Below, piece by piece: positions 12,506 to 25,690 of a stretch of DNA of 64,000 nt; position 1 is the first letter of the stretch, and the number at the start of each line of letters is the position of its first letter. The stretch spans positions 744,001 through 808,000 of the forward strand of contig MCGE01000009.1 in assembly GCA_002105175.1 (NCBI GenBank). The letters run 5' to 3'. The notes under the pieces are model-generated. The model was not told where the DNA came from. It ran no database searches and worked only from the letters and a program-made list of their open reading frames with translations. The translations under genes were made by a program, and so were the position numbers. This DNA is from Absidia repens. Taxonomy: Eukaryota > Mucoromycota > Mucoromycetes > Mucorales > Cunninghamellaceae.

Positions 12506-13580
12506 CTAACGCCTTATTCTATCGTGATAATGGTCTTGTCGAGTATCCCTGTCGGTCGTACGAGGTCGATTCCGAGAAGAAGAAGAAGATGATGATGATG
12601 ATGGTACAGGTGATCTTGATCGGCGTCGTCGTCCATGTCGTTCCATTGGTGGTGATCGGGAGCGAGAATATCTGCGCCGTGACGGTGATCTCGACCTTGA
12701 TCGTCGGCGTCTTGATGATGATACAGGTGATCGTGACCGTCGCTGCCGTCGTTTCGATGATGAGTAGGGCGAAGGTGAACGCCGTCTTGATGATGAATAT
12801 GAGGATGGTGAGCGTGATCGTGATTGTGAGCGTCGGCGCCGTCTGGATGAAGCCGGTGATCTTGACCGATGCTGGTGCTTCGTTGCTGAGGCTGGAGATG
12901 GTGCGTGGCGGTGGGGTCTATTTTCAGATACTGGCTTGGCATTGTGGCTAGTGTCGTCGTCGTCCGATAATATGTCATTCCATGCACTGTATTTCCCACC
13001 ATCATCATCATCCTCGTCGTCGTCATCACCATCATCAATGTCTTTGTGCTGTACATCGTCTACCTTCTTTTCCAACGATGGCTGTTGTTGATTCTTGGTC
13101 GATTCCGATGCTTTCCGTTTTTTGATTCTTCGCCCAAATTCATCCCATTCATCGTCCTCCACATTTTGCTGACGTCGGTATCTGCGAGGTTCATCGTCTT
13201 GTTGTCGTTCCATGTACCCACCACCAGCACCTTCTCGGCGTCCGACTTTGTCTTGTGAACCTGGCTTGGCATTCGAGCATTGGTTGCATGTATCGCGCTT
13301 CGCCCAGTTGATATTGTTACACCTATCAAAGAAATAAATAAATAAAGGTGGTTGAGTTCATAAACATTGTCATTATCTATGATAAAACGTATGGAGAGTT
13401 AACTTACAAGGTGCATTTCCAATCCTTTTCAGAAAATAGACCCTAGTATAGTATTGGTAAATCGCGAAGGTTATAACACTAATACCACTTTTTTTCCCTA
13501 TTTCTTGATATCGCCTATCTTTTACTTACATTATATCTGGTAGCGTCTTTTCCTAGTTCGCCTTCGCGATGCCTTGACAT
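12506..13580 (-). CDS. ZRANB2-like RanBP2-type zinc finger and SR-rich protein
   Basis: Three exons (13530-13580, 13408-13442, 12506-13322) encode 300 aa. Residues 18-49 form one RanBP2-type zinc finger (GLFSEKDWKCTL, then CNNINWAKRDTCNQC), matching the second finger of ZRANB2, a splicing-associated RNA-binding protein. The motif DEWDEFGRRIKKRK follows (family: DEFGRKKKK), then an acidic stretch with a long Asp run, then an RS domain of many SRSRSP/RRRR repeats to the end. ZRANB2 in animals has two fingers; only one is present here. The expected role is alternative splicing in the nucleus. It is divergent from MHF1, which starts 361 bp away. Confidence 0.85.
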
Positions 13581-13603
13581 GTTAGTATACTGTAAAGGAT
13601 GGG

Positions 13604-13646
<43 letters not shown>

Positions 13647-13940
13647 AATAAAAAAATATTCCCAAACCTCAAACCTCCCAAGAAAAATCACGTTAGTTTT
13701 CAAATCCCGAATACAACCGGGTTGAGCGCACCTCAGACGGGATTTAGGCTCAAAAACCATTGAAAAAAAAAGTTAGCCTAACAGGCTGCAATGGCATAAA
13801 ATGGAACTAGACGACGCCCAAACATTTCGTCTGAGGTGTAATTTTTGAGGACGTGATTCTGGATTTGAAATATCCCCTACTTCGTAAAAAGCGTTGCTTA
13901 ACCTTCTCTTTCTGCAACACCTTGGGAAAAAAAAAAAAAT
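13581..13940. promoter_or_regulatory. Divergent promoter with inverted duplicated motifs
   Basis: This 360-bp region separates the starts of the ZRANB2-like gene and MHF1. Two motifs occur as an inverted pair: CACCTCAGACG at 13729-13739 against CGTCTGAGGTG at 13828-13838, each followed outward (16 and 17 nt later) by ATTC(T/G)GGATTTGAAA (13698-13712 on minus, 13856-13870 on plus). A poly-A tract (about 13603-13645) lies on the ZRANB2 side. The symmetry suggests a shared bidirectional control element. Confidence 0.6.
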
Positions 13941-14775
13941 ATGTCAAGATCATCTGAAAGTAATGTAAGTGTTTAGGTCGTAATCCTTCTGCATTTACCC
14001 TCATGTACTAACCAAGCTTTATTTGATGATGATTTCCTTCCATAACAGGCCTTAGAAGAAGCGGTTCGGGTGCTAGTCGACCGAATAGTACAAGAAGAAA
14101 GTAAGCATTACAATAAAAGTAGACGAGATCCAGGTTGTATACTCATCTTTCTCTATCTCTATCTTTTGATATCAAACAGGTCGACGTCTAGGAACAAGAA
14201 TGGGGCAGGGTTTTGTTGATTCATTGACTAATACCGTCTACAAACAAATGGGTAAAACGCGAATATCATTTGTGGTGATACTGACTTCTCTATTTGCCCT
14301 GTTTCTGTCAACTGAACCATGTTTTCTTTTCTTTATATATAGAAACGTTTGCGCACGATACTGAGAACTTCGCCCGGTAAGAAGTCCTTCCCTTCCCACG
14401 CCCCCAAAAAAAGAGTAATATGTATTCATTATTTCACTCCTTGATTTTTATTTTGTTTGTCACTTTAGTCATGCCCGGCGTGCAGTGATCAATGCGGATG
14501 ATGTGATGGTAAGTTATAGGGAAAAAGGCATTGACGATAGAGGGTATCAAGCGTTGTGATTTAACTGGGACAAAAAATTTATTGTTCAATTATGTATATG
14601 ATCACTCATCACTTATATATATAGCTTTGTGCACGACGAAACGATGACTTGGTAGGCCAGTTTTTCATCAGTTGCATGTAGTGATGCCTAATACATTTTT
14701 CTCCTCTTCTTTTAGTACAGCATTTTAAACGAGAAACGTAACGAATTGACGAATGCCAGAGCGTTCGGAAGATAG
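13941..14775 (+). CDS. MHF1: MHF1/CENP-S histone-fold protein
   Basis: Seven short exons (13941-13964, 14049-14100, 14180-14251, 14343-14376, 14469-14508, 14625-14651, 14716-14775) encode 102 aa. The histone-fold core of CENP-S is clear: FVDSLTNTVYKQMETFAHD, then ENFARHARRAVINADDVML, then CARRNDDLYSILNEKRNEL, which match the human FAKDLEMFARHAKRTTINTEDVKLLARR region. MHF1 pairs with MHF2/CENP-X, acts with FANCM/Mph1 helicase at stalled forks, and also sits in the inner kinetochore. No single open frame reveals this gene; all splice phases agree. The length is close to the family norm, though the long C-terminal tail of animal CENP-S is absent. Confidence 0.92.
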
Positions 14776-15380
14776 TGGTGCCTTGGTAGAATAGATTCCC
14801 ATTCCCTTTTTATTTCGACACCTAGTGTTAGCATATTACACACAATCTTCCATCCTCCTACCTCCATCGCCAGATAAAAGCGATTCCACATCTACATATC
14901 ATATATTCCCCCCCCTATCATCATAGCAATAAAAAAGTATTCACTAGTTATCTTTTTTTTTTTTTTTTTTTTGTCATCAAGGCTTTTATTTGACTCAAAT
15001 ATGATATTAGATACTGTCAGAAAACATCCTCACATGTCCAAAAAATGGATCTAGTGGATGTCAGGAGGGAGTTTGTTTGAAGTGTAGTTTTTAATGGAAT
15101 TAGACGTCTCTCCATGCTACTTTGCAACTTAGTAAGTGGCCTTTTGGGGTTCAAATGGCTTCAAGCTCGGGCTTCTTATTATTATTATGTCTAAGTGAAT
15201 TGATAATGAATAGTAGAACAGGAGTAGTATCACCTTCATATCAAATGGCGTAGTGCTCTCAGTCAGTCCCTAACCCTCAGCGGGGAAAATTTTTTTTGGG
15301 GGTGGAGGACGCGGTTACAGATAAGCTGGAAAGTAGTGTGAAATGCTCTATAGTTAATGGTTACATGCAGAGCACAATCT
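14776..15380. other. Intergenic, no gene seen
   Basis: This is the 3' flank of MHF1 with an AATAAA at 14929 and a T tract at 14953-14972. No gene or clear repeat was found up to the start of copy C. Confidence 0.45.
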
Positions 15381-16880
<1,500 letters not shown>

Positions 16881-17557
16881 GTTATAAGGAATAACGATCA
16901 ATCATCGTGCTGGGCGCTTGGGGGTTCTAATTATAGGGTGACAGGGATATTTCTTGAAAAGGCCTTAGAAAATTATCGTGGTGGATACATGCTAAAAAGT
17001 CGGTGAGGGCCGTTAGCATATGTCCATGAACGCATACAAATATGATGATTGAAGTGAACCGAAAGGGAATTAGTTTACGCTGATAACATTCTTTTTTTTC
17101 GGTGGGAAACAAACGTCATGTTGACCAACGCCCGGACCTCTCAATCAATACCGACTTGGTTAAAATACCTATGATAAGGCGGGGGGCGAGGTTGTAAAAT
17201 AAAAAACACATCAACCACGTCACTTTGTTCTTTTTCACTTCATATTATGTGTTTAAAAGTTTCATTTTCAGGGAAAACACCGTAGCCTTTGCCTTTTCCC
17301 CAAGGCCCTTTTTCTTGCTGAACTACACCATCATATTCATTCACAGGTCCCTGTTTATTCCATATCAAACTTTCCAACATTTACCATACTACCCCATACC
17401 CATATTCATATACACCATGTTTCCCATAGCATTAGCATATCATTCAAGTCAAAATAAAATATATAAGTTTGTCAAAATGGTTTTTATTTGATTTAAAAGC
17501 ATAGGAAAAAAATACTATCAATTCATTAACTAATATACACTATACTAAACTATCCGT
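16881..17557. other. Intergenic, no gene seen
   Basis: AT-rich flank with no supported gene. The end of the region holds the 3' UTR of the minus-strand gene at 17558. Confidence 0.45.
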
Positions 17558-18154
17558 TTATAAAATTCTGTGTTCTTTTTCTGAAGAAGAATGTTGCAGT
17601 TGTTCCCGAAGGTCTTGTCGTAAAGCCTCAGCATGAGTACAAGGAGGTGAAGTGCCCAATGGTTGTTGTTGCTGCTGCTGTTGTTGTCCACTCCCACTGA
17701 TCCCTGGGAACATACCTGTAGCAATGGTTGCCAATGGACTAGAGGCCAATTGTTGTTGTGCAGGAGGTGGAGGAGATACATTTTGAGGCGTTGTTGTTGC
17801 TTCCGGTTGTTGTACTTCTGATGAATCATCCAGTTGCCGCTGACGATGTTGATTTGCTTCCACTGAGGAGGATCGCCGTCGCTGACGGTTTTCTCGAATA
17901 TCTTGTACTGTGTCCTTGACAAACCCTGCCACATCCTTGACGTACCCCACCACACCTAACTGCTCTGGAGAAAGACTATGTTGGTGATGCTGATGTTGCT
18001 GTTGTTGCTGTTGTTTTGGAGGATACACACTGTGATGTTCATAAGGATGGGCCCGGGGTGCCATGCCCATGTCGACTGGAATGTGTTGAGGTAAGTCATC
18101 CGAACTAGTCGTATTTGTTGTGGAGGATGGTGGTAACGGCGGTGTAGATCCCAT
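17558..18154 (-). CDS. Q-rich orphan protein, unknown function
   Basis: This is a single exon of 198 aa with two polyglutamine runs (about residues 48-53 and 160-167) and Pro/Ser-rich linkers. The only segment likely to fold is about residues 66-85 (LGVVGYVKDVAGFVKDTVQD), an amphipathic helix pattern. The C-terminus is charged (ALRQDLREQLQHSSSEKEH). The start at 18154 (MGSTPPLP) is preferred over an in-frame upstream start whose hydrophobic Phe-rich peptide comes from a purine-rich promoter strand. I do not recognise a family. It may be a disordered regulator. Confidence 0.6.
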   Translation of the reverse strand: MGSTPPLPPSSTTNTTSSDDLPQHIPVDMGMAPRAHPYEHHSVYPPKQQQQQQHQHHQHSLSPEQLGVVGYVKDVAGFVKDTVQDIRENRQRRRSSSVEANQHRQRQLDDSSEVQQPEATTTPQNVSPPPPAQQQLASSPLATIATGMFPGISGSGQQQQQQQQPLGTSPPCTHAEALRQDLREQLQHSSSEKEHRIL

Positions 18155-19030
18155 TGTTATATTTTGTAAAGAATAGAAAGAAAGAAAACGAAAAGAAAAA
18201 CAAGAAAGAAAAAAAAAAGCGTGGGGATGTGATGAAACCATCGTATGCTTTTTTTTTTAGTCCAGCGGTGTCTAAAATCAGCATGAATTACAGTCCAGAC
18301 TGTGCATACCCCCGTTGCTGTACACGACAAAGAAACCTATCAAATCATTACCCGTAGTCAGACCTTTTTTTTTTTTTTTTTGAAGTAAAAAAAGGCAGTT
18401 TTTTTATTTTTATTATTATTATTTAGCTTTTCTTACCTGAAAACAATAAACTCAAGCATTAAGAGAAACTAAATAGGGTGAAGGCGTTAAAGAATGAATA
18501 AATAAAGTGATTTTGAAACCACGGGTCTTAACACTCGTCTAACAAGCGCAGTAAGTGAGGAAAGCACTGAAGATCAAGGCAAGAGGAAGATCAAATGGAA
18601 GTACAGGAAGCACTAAAAGGAAAGAAGCGAAACGTGCAAGTGAAGGTTTTGAAGCAGCAGACGCAGACTTCCAAGCCTGGCTATAATGACACTATCCTCC
18701 AATCATTTGTCAACAAAGTTCTTGTCTTTAACAATTTCTACAAAAAACGCCCCAGAGAAGAAAACAATCGGACTTCATATTCATAAAATAGTATTTGTAA
18801 AGATAAGGATGATAAATAATGATTTTATTTATTGGTATTGATAGTAACAAACTACGAGAGAGAGAGAAAGAGAGAGTGTGTGTGTGTGTGGAGCTGGGTT
18901 TGGTTTGGTTTGGCTGAAAGTGGGGAGAGAAAAGGAGAGTCAATTGATAACAGGCGGCGCACCAAAATAGTAATGAGAATACCAGTAGATTTGTAAATTA
19001 AAAAGAGATTGAGATGAGTAAAGACAGATG
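18155..19030. other. Intergenic, weak coding-like stretch
   Basis: Mostly AT-rich with T tracts (18363-18381) and a short GT microsatellite (18877-18889). A 63-aa plus-strand frame at 18595-18786 (containing SKPGYNDTILQSFVNKV) has coding-like composition but no family or splice support. Confidence 0.35.
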
Positions 19031-20260
19031 AATATTGGTTCCACCTAATGCCGTCCCCGCCCCCGTCTTGGTATTGGGATGAGCTTACCCAGTTTTGTTT
19101 CGCATATCAATAAAACCGACGTTCCTGTATAGTTGCATATGCGACATCGTCCTCGGATAAGTTGTCCATCGATACGTTGCATCAAACGCTCTTCATTGGG
19201 TCGATCGTGCTAAATGTCGTCGCTCGGAAGTGGGAGCACGATACGCCGGGTATACTAATAAGTATAGGACGTAAGTTTCTTGGGTGATATATGCCACTCG
19301 ATAACATTGACTGTGATGCTGATAGAAAGGGACATTTATTGGGAGTGATGTCGAAAGCGTTGAAGGCGGTGAAAGTACTGTTGCTTTCTTTTCTATAAAA
19401 AAAGAGAAGAATATCATTTGCATCATTCGAGTTTGGTTGGTACTAATGCATGATGACTCTTACCATAGCACCATGATTTGAGGATTGTCGAAAATGAGTC
19501 ATTGATGTACCACATTCAATGAGGTCTTGGTTCGAGGACAAAGTAGAAGTATCAATGAGAACCATGCTAACAGATCGTCAGGCTTGTATGATCATAATCG
19601 ATTTGGATTTCGTTCGGAGCCAGTCAGCATAAAGAAAAAGACAGGGGTGGTGGTGGTGGTTAGTGAAAACATGAACATAAAATAGTTGACCTGATTGTCC
19701 TACCAAAATGGCCAAGTTCTTCAAGGAGAGGTTTCAAATCGGCCGGCACTCGTATAATCCATCACATCTATCTGGGTATTCTAGCTGCTCATCATCAGAT
19801 CCCCCCCCCCTCTCCAAAAAAAAGGAAGAAAATGGTATCGTGAGTCATATGCTAATAGACAATCATCAGAGCTTGTGTATTCTACATGATACTTACCAAA
19901 TACCATATATCCAATGATGTGTCAGACTCGATAAAGTGCCAGTTTATCATTGATACCTTGACTCCTTTTCGTCCAGTTGAAAGAGCTAACAGATCGCGAG
20001 GCAAACAAACTCCGTGGAACCGTTAAAGTACAACGCTGAGCGTCATCTACACCAAATTGTACCACACATAGTTCACTAGATTCCAACCATTATGTGAAAA
20101 TAGGCGTTCTGATGCCAAGACTTATTTGGGTCAATAAAAAAGAACTGCACGTTAGAATTCAAGTAAAGTTAAATGGGCACCATATATAAGTAATTCTTAC
20201 CGCTGAAGAGTCCCAAAAACAATATAATGAGTTGGCGTTTTGGATGGATCTATATGGTTT
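19030..20260 (-). other. Possible spliced gene, model unresolved
   Basis: Several minus-strand pieces have coding composition and good splice donors. About 20212-20260 contains TPTHYIVFGTLQR before GTAAGAA. About 19960-20090 contains LCVVQFGVDDAQRCTLTVPR. About 19715-19775 contains WIIRVPADLKPLLEELGHF. About 19470-19580 begins MVLIDTSTLSSNQ. About 19093-19210 contains MQRIDGQLIRGRCRICNY before GTAAGC. I could not join all pieces in one frame, and I recognise no family. The plus strand is also open in places. The last piece resembles a small beta-barrel (OB or Sm-like) fold by pattern only. Confidence 0.35.
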
Positions 20261-20668
20261 TTATTTTTGTTGGGTCAAGGAGGGCGGGAGAAAACTATTA
20301 TTGTAAATGTGGCGCAAGACTAAAAGGAAGAAAAAAGCGCGCTGATAAAATGATCCCAAAAAAAAACTTGTGCCGGCGGGGATTCGCATCTCGCATAAAC
20401 CAATTTTTTGGTTTCATTAAAATGAGAGCGCAGCCACTGCAGAGGCTCCCAATTAAAACGAAAAGACAAGTACAAAATTCATCACAAAAAATATAAAGAC
20501 AAAAAAAAAAAAAAGGTTAAATAGAACATGTTTATTACTTGTAAGAGACAAAAATGAAACAAGTGAAGGATGATAAGGGAAAAATAGAATTGAGATATCT
20601 AGAATACAACAAATAGATTATTAGAGTACAAAAAAGGGGGAAAGATGGAGATGGGAGAATCCTATCAT
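20261..20668. other. Intergenic, no gene seen
   Basis: This contains the 3' flank of the chitin deacetylase gene on the minus strand. No other gene is supported. Confidence 0.45.
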
Positions 20669-22235
20669 CTAAATAAGCATATAGGCAACAGAGGCACCCA
20701 AGACCAAGACAGCAGAGCTGATAGCAGTACGAGAAGCACCGCTTTCGGTGTTCTGAGCAGCAGAGGATGAGGAAGCGCCAGCAGGAGAAACGGAGCCAGA
20801 GGCACCAGCAGCTGAGGAAGACTTGGGAGCAACGGAAGCCGAAGCAGAGGCAGAGGCAGAGGCAGATGAAGTGGCATTAGCACCACCTTCCTTGTAAGAA
20901 GGTTGGTTAACACATTGACCGACAGTGGTCACCTTGTAGGCTTTCTATGAAAATTAAAAAAAAAAGAAAAATGTCAATAAAAACTCTCTTTTTTTTTGGG
21001 TTTCAATGGTCTTACTTGGAGAGTAGGCAAAATTCGAATGGCAGCATCGACGGTCTTTTGGTATAAATCATGTTCTAACGAAATACCACCAGTTTCAGCG
21101 GTGGCAGCATCCTTGGCCCATTGAGTGGCATTGCCATCAATCCACTTTTCATTGAAGGTCTTGTCTTCAGCAACCTATCAATAAGGAAGAGAAAAGGTTA
21201 ATACGTGGTTGGCGGTTGTTTCATTTTTAAGCTAGTTTTTACCCTCCAATCGTCAGTATCGTGATTCCAGATAACGGCTAAAAAAAGAAAAAACGGGAAA
21301 TGAATGATAAATTAGGTACCAGCCACATTTTAGGCATTATAAAAAGGTAATTTCAACTTACGAATGAAACCAAGGGCATGACCAATGCTACGGACACGGT
21401 CATCAATATCACCATAGGGCTAAATCGATAGAATAACAAAATAAGTATATATGATGATACCTTTTTCGTTTAGGTTTTGAACTTACAGGACGGTAGAAGC
21501 GGGGAGTGACACCAGTGACTTCCTTGATGGCAGTGGCGGTCCACATCAATTCAGCAACAATTTGTTCGTTGGTTTCAGTGGTAAGGTAAGAATGGGACCA
21601 AGTGTGCTAGAATATACAAAAGCCAGCTTGTTAGAAGTTCACGTTATACGTACAAGTATCTTTTTGTTTTTTTGTTTTTTTTTTTTTACCATGGCGATTT
21701 CGTGGTTGCTCTTGTAGGCACGAGTGACGAGATCAGGGAAGGCGACAACTTGACCACCGATCATGAAGAGAGTAGACTTTTGTTGGGTCTTATCCAAGAA
21801 GTCGTACAACTTGGGACTGAAGGCGGTAGGTCCATCATCGTAGGTGATACCCCATTGACCTTTAGGACAGGCAACAATATCATCAGGACGAGTACAACCA
21901 GTAAAGGTCCAGTCACAATAAGGATCAGCATTGCCAGATTGAGTAGGTCCTATGATAAATGGTTCAAAAATAAATAAATAAATAAATATGTGAAGTAAAA
22001 AATGTCAATCTGTCTTACCATCGGGACCGGCCTTCACAACAGGGGCATTGGTGATGTTGGCGTTCTTGATCAATTCCATCCATTCAGGCTTGGGGGTAGG
22101 CTTGGAGCCACCTGAGGGATAAGTTTCTTTGAAGGTAAAGGCGGCACCAGAAGGAGCAGCAGCAGCGGGGGCGGATGATTGGGCATTCACGCTCAAAAGA
22201 GCGGTGGCAGCAAGAAGGAATAATTTTGGCAACAT
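20669..22235 (-). CDS. Chitin deacetylase, GPI-anchored (CE4/NodB family)
   Basis: Seven exons (22019-22235, 21690-21949, 21487-21606, 21362-21419, 21243-21277, 21016-21174, 20669-20944) encode 374 aa. The enzyme removes acetyl groups from chitin to make chitosan in the cell wall. There is a signal peptide (residues 1-18). The polysaccharide deacetylase motifs are complete: TYDDGP at 108-113 (catalytic and metal Asp), HTWSH at 160-164 (metal His), RPPYGD at about 198-203, and WNHDTDDW. The C-terminus is Ala/Ser-rich with a hydrophobic end (VLVLGASVAYMLI), a typical GPI-attachment signal. Length and layout match zygomycete chitin deacetylases such as that of Mucor rouxii. All intron phases agree. 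Confidence 0.95.
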
Positions 22236-24603
22236 AGTGTACAAAAAGGGATAATTAAAAAAAAAGGGAAGGAAGATGAAGGAAAAGGTGAAGGATATAA
22301 AGGAAAGTATAAATAAATAAGAGGTAAAAAAGAATAGAAAGAAAAGAAGCAAAAAAATATATAAAATAAAAAAATCCCCTTTTATTGAAATCGTCGGACG
22401 TTAAAATCCAAAAAATATCTAAAAGCGGCGGATGACACAAGCCAATGGGCAAAATAAACTGTAAACAGGTTGATTATAAAAATATACTTTATTGTGCTTC
22501 GCCCCTCTTTTCCACCTTTTTGTTTTGCCGTGGGACAAAATGAATTCCAAGAAGAAAATCATAATATTATGAGGTTTTATGATATTTATGGATGATTATA
22601 CATGTCGTTGTCAGATTTGCCTTTTTTCCATTTAAATTGAAATTACCAAAGAAGCCTTTTTCTTTTTCTTCACCTGTATATATGCGTGTCATGTATGTCC
22701 AACAAGTAAACAGTATATCATAAAAAAAAAAAAAGACGAACATGCATAAAAACTCCGCCACATCGTTCCTTTCTCCTCATTGCCCATATCTTTCCTGCAA
22801 TGTGAATGTAATAAAGAAACAAGTACTGCCTGATGATGCCGATGATGGTGTTTTTTTATTTTCTTCTAAACAAGTGATATTCCTTTTATTTGTTTGTGTA
22901 CCACATCACTTTGATCACAGCAGGTCGTTGTTACCGGGTTTATACATTTTGAATCGGATAAAAATAGATAGAGATGTTGACTTGATATGAGAATATTAAC
23001 TGAGAAAAGCCCGCTCTTTCGTTTTGCATGGTTTAGAATCCCAGTCATCAACTCCCCTTGAAAAAAAAAAAAAATAGTTATTACCATTATGTAAAAAAGA
23101 AAAAAGAAAAAAGGGATGAAGTCAAAGAATCATAGGAGCTAAGGGGGCGGGTGGCCGCTTAAAGTTTAATGCGTGTCGCTGCGTACATGACTTCACTTGT
23201 ATCATATACTGGATCGCCCATGCCCCCCTTACAAGCCGGGGAAAACAATCAATAATCAGCAAATCCAATATAGCTCAGGCACGCATTATTGATTGATTGA
23301 TTGATTGACTGATGATGATATGATTTTCATCTTTTGTTTTATAATACCGATAGATAAATAGATAGATGTCAATGTATTGAGCAAAAAAAGTGTCTGTGCG
23401 ATTTTTTTTCCCTTTGGTCGGTCGGTTTACAAAAAGGTAGCGAGTCCACGTTTTTTTTGTTGGGCTAATATAGAAATCCATCATGGTGAAAGAAAAAAAA
23501 AAGAAATTAAGGTTGAGTAGGAAAGTAAAGAAAAGTCTTGAATAGTACAGTACCAATGATCACTGTTTTGTTTGATTCATCTTCTTTTAGTTCTTTTCAT
23601 GTAATATTCATCAACATATAACATACAAACATGTGTATTTATATATTATATATATTTATAGACAATAACAAAGAAGAATTCGGCTTATAAACAAATAGAA
23701 CATGCTAATCCTTTTCGTGAATTCAGGCACACTTCCAAAAAAAAAAAACGCTCGGATTTAAAATCCCGCGAGTCCATGGTAATAACTGAAGAATTTGGTA
23801 AAATCCAGTACAACCTTTCTAGACTGTTGATGGTAAAAAGAAAAAGAAAATGTCCCAAGTTTGGCCATATGAAAAAGCTTCAGGTTGACATACTTTACCC
23901 TCTGCAATTCAAGAAATACTTCCATACAAATAAATTCTCTCAGGGTTGCTTACCCCCTCCTTCAACCCCTCCCCCAAAAAAAGAGAAATTGCGGATATTC
24001 AATTGTTTTTTTCAATAAATTACAATGCTACCAAAACGAATGTATGAGATTGTAATGTTTTTCTTTTATTCATAACCTATTGCACTTGCATGATCTGCTT
24101 TCGTGGTGCTGTATTTCTGATATATATATATATTCTCTAATCAAAAATAGCTTCTGACAGCAATGAAGAACTTCTCTCTTTCAAGAAATAAAAGAGCGAA
24201 TAATTTAAAATCGAACAGCAATTATGCCACTCAATAATTGCTCTTACCGGAAAAGGTGCGGCGGTTGCGGACCTTTTTTTCAAAAAAAAAAAAAAAAAGG
24301 AACACGGGCAGCAGTAAAAGCTAATTCAAACAATATCTAAATATCCCTTTTATTTCATGGCTCCATTCAATACAGTCAATTCTAGTTTAGCAAATGAACC
24401 AAGAAAAACGGATGCTGGGGGCTTTCGTCTTCACTAGCAAAGCAGACAGCAGACAAAAGGCGGTATTTAAAAAGAATAAACTCGTCCAATGAGAAAGATA
24501 TAACGCACAGGAAAAATTTTCCCATTTTCTCACCCTGATATTTTTTTCGTTCGTCTCTTCATCTCTTTGTTGAGAAAAAAAATACGATCTTTTTAATACT
24601 TTG
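22236..24603. other. Intergenic, no gene seen
   Basis: About 2.4 kb of AT-rich sequence. A TTAAAATCCCGCG motif, similar to the repeat and promoter motif, lies near 23757-23770. The open frames are short and none shows splice or family support. Confidence 0.45.
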
Positions 24604-25656
24604 ATGCCCATCCCTTCTTCAACAACGTCACCCGTCACCTCACCCAGACCTACCACATTTGATGTGTATGATAAACCATCAGCAAAAAAGCCCATTCCTC
24701 CCAACACAAAGGCGCCCACTACACCCATCAACAGTCATCAAGAGCTCTCATGTACAAAGAAGCAGAAACAAACAAGATCGTTACTGGGCTCTCGACATAG
24801 CCTTCATACCTGGACGGATCTTTCAGACCATAGAATTCGCAACTCTCAACTAGGCAATCTTTATGCTGGATCTCGATTCACTGGGTCCCAAAAATGTGGG
24901 GAAAACAAATATGATGTGGTGGTGGACATTCAGGTAAAAAAAAAAAAAAAAAAAAAAAAAGTAGTGAGGAAACTCTCAAGATGAGAATGATGAGAAACGT
25001 TAATCTTCTAAACCGTCTTTTTACATAGAATGTGAACTTGGAAGAAAGCACACTTTGTGGCTATCTCAATATTAAAGGTTTAACCACTGAATTCCCAGAA
25101 CTGACAGTAAGTACTCTCTCACTGTCTTCGCTATTGACCGACTTTCTGTGTCTCGTTACTCACAAAAAAAAAACTGTTCTTGTTTTTATTCAGACTTATT
25201 TTGAAGGTGAAATCATTGGACCAAAATACTCCTTTTTAACTCGAAAATGGCAAGCACAGCATTATATTGATGTTGCTCACTGGGTAAGCCAACCACTGTA
25301 GAACATACACTCTATGTAACCATTTTTGTCTCACCTACCCTAATTGTTGTTTTATGTAGAAACGCTTCCCTTCGTTTCAAAAATATGTGTCCGTCTTCAA
25401 TCAGGATGGATTTGTGTATGATCCCAAAAACGAGGATTTTGTGTATATGCGATGGAAGGAAAAGTTCTTGGTGCCTGATCATCATGTCGACAATATCGAA
25501 GGAGCGAGTTTTGCCGGCTTTTATTATGTCTGTTTCCAACGGTCCACCAATACAATCTCTGGGATGTATTTTTATCGTCACTTTACGCAATGGTATCAAG
25601 AATTGTCTCTACGTCATGATCAACAACGGTGTTTTGGCTCTTATGAATTTCGTTGA
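24604..25656 (+). CDS. GID4: GID4/Vid24 substrate receptor of the GID/CTLH E3 ligase
   Basis: Four exons (24604-24933, 25029-25106, 25194-25283, 25360-25656) encode 264 aa. GID4 recognises Pro/N-degrons and directs gluconeogenic enzymes to ubiquitination. The beta-barrel domain starts near residue 85: [12 protein letters not shown], then [43 protein letters not shown], and [15 protein letters not shown], ending in WYQELSL and YEFR. These match human GID4 closely. The N-terminal 80 residues are Pro/Thr-rich and probably disordered, as in the family. The start at 24604 is the first ATG in the frame. A TA microsatellite follows the stop. Confidence 0.95.
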
Positions 25657-25658
25657 TC

Positions 25659-25690
<32 letters not shown>

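Noticed and set aside
12514..13056. His/Asp-rich frame overlapping the SR domain
   Set aside because: It is a shadow of the ZRANB2-like gene in another frame.
18155..18241. N-terminal extension of the Q-rich protein (hydrophobic, Phe-rich)
   Set aside because: The extension arises from a purine-rich promoter strand; the start at 18154 gives a normal low-complexity N-terminus.
18841..18895. GA/GT-rich tract as a regulatory site
   Set aside because: It is a simple microsatellite with no other supporting signal.
20340..20400. Possible tRNA around GGGGATTCGCATC
   Set aside because: No cloverleaf could be folded and the A-box is missing.
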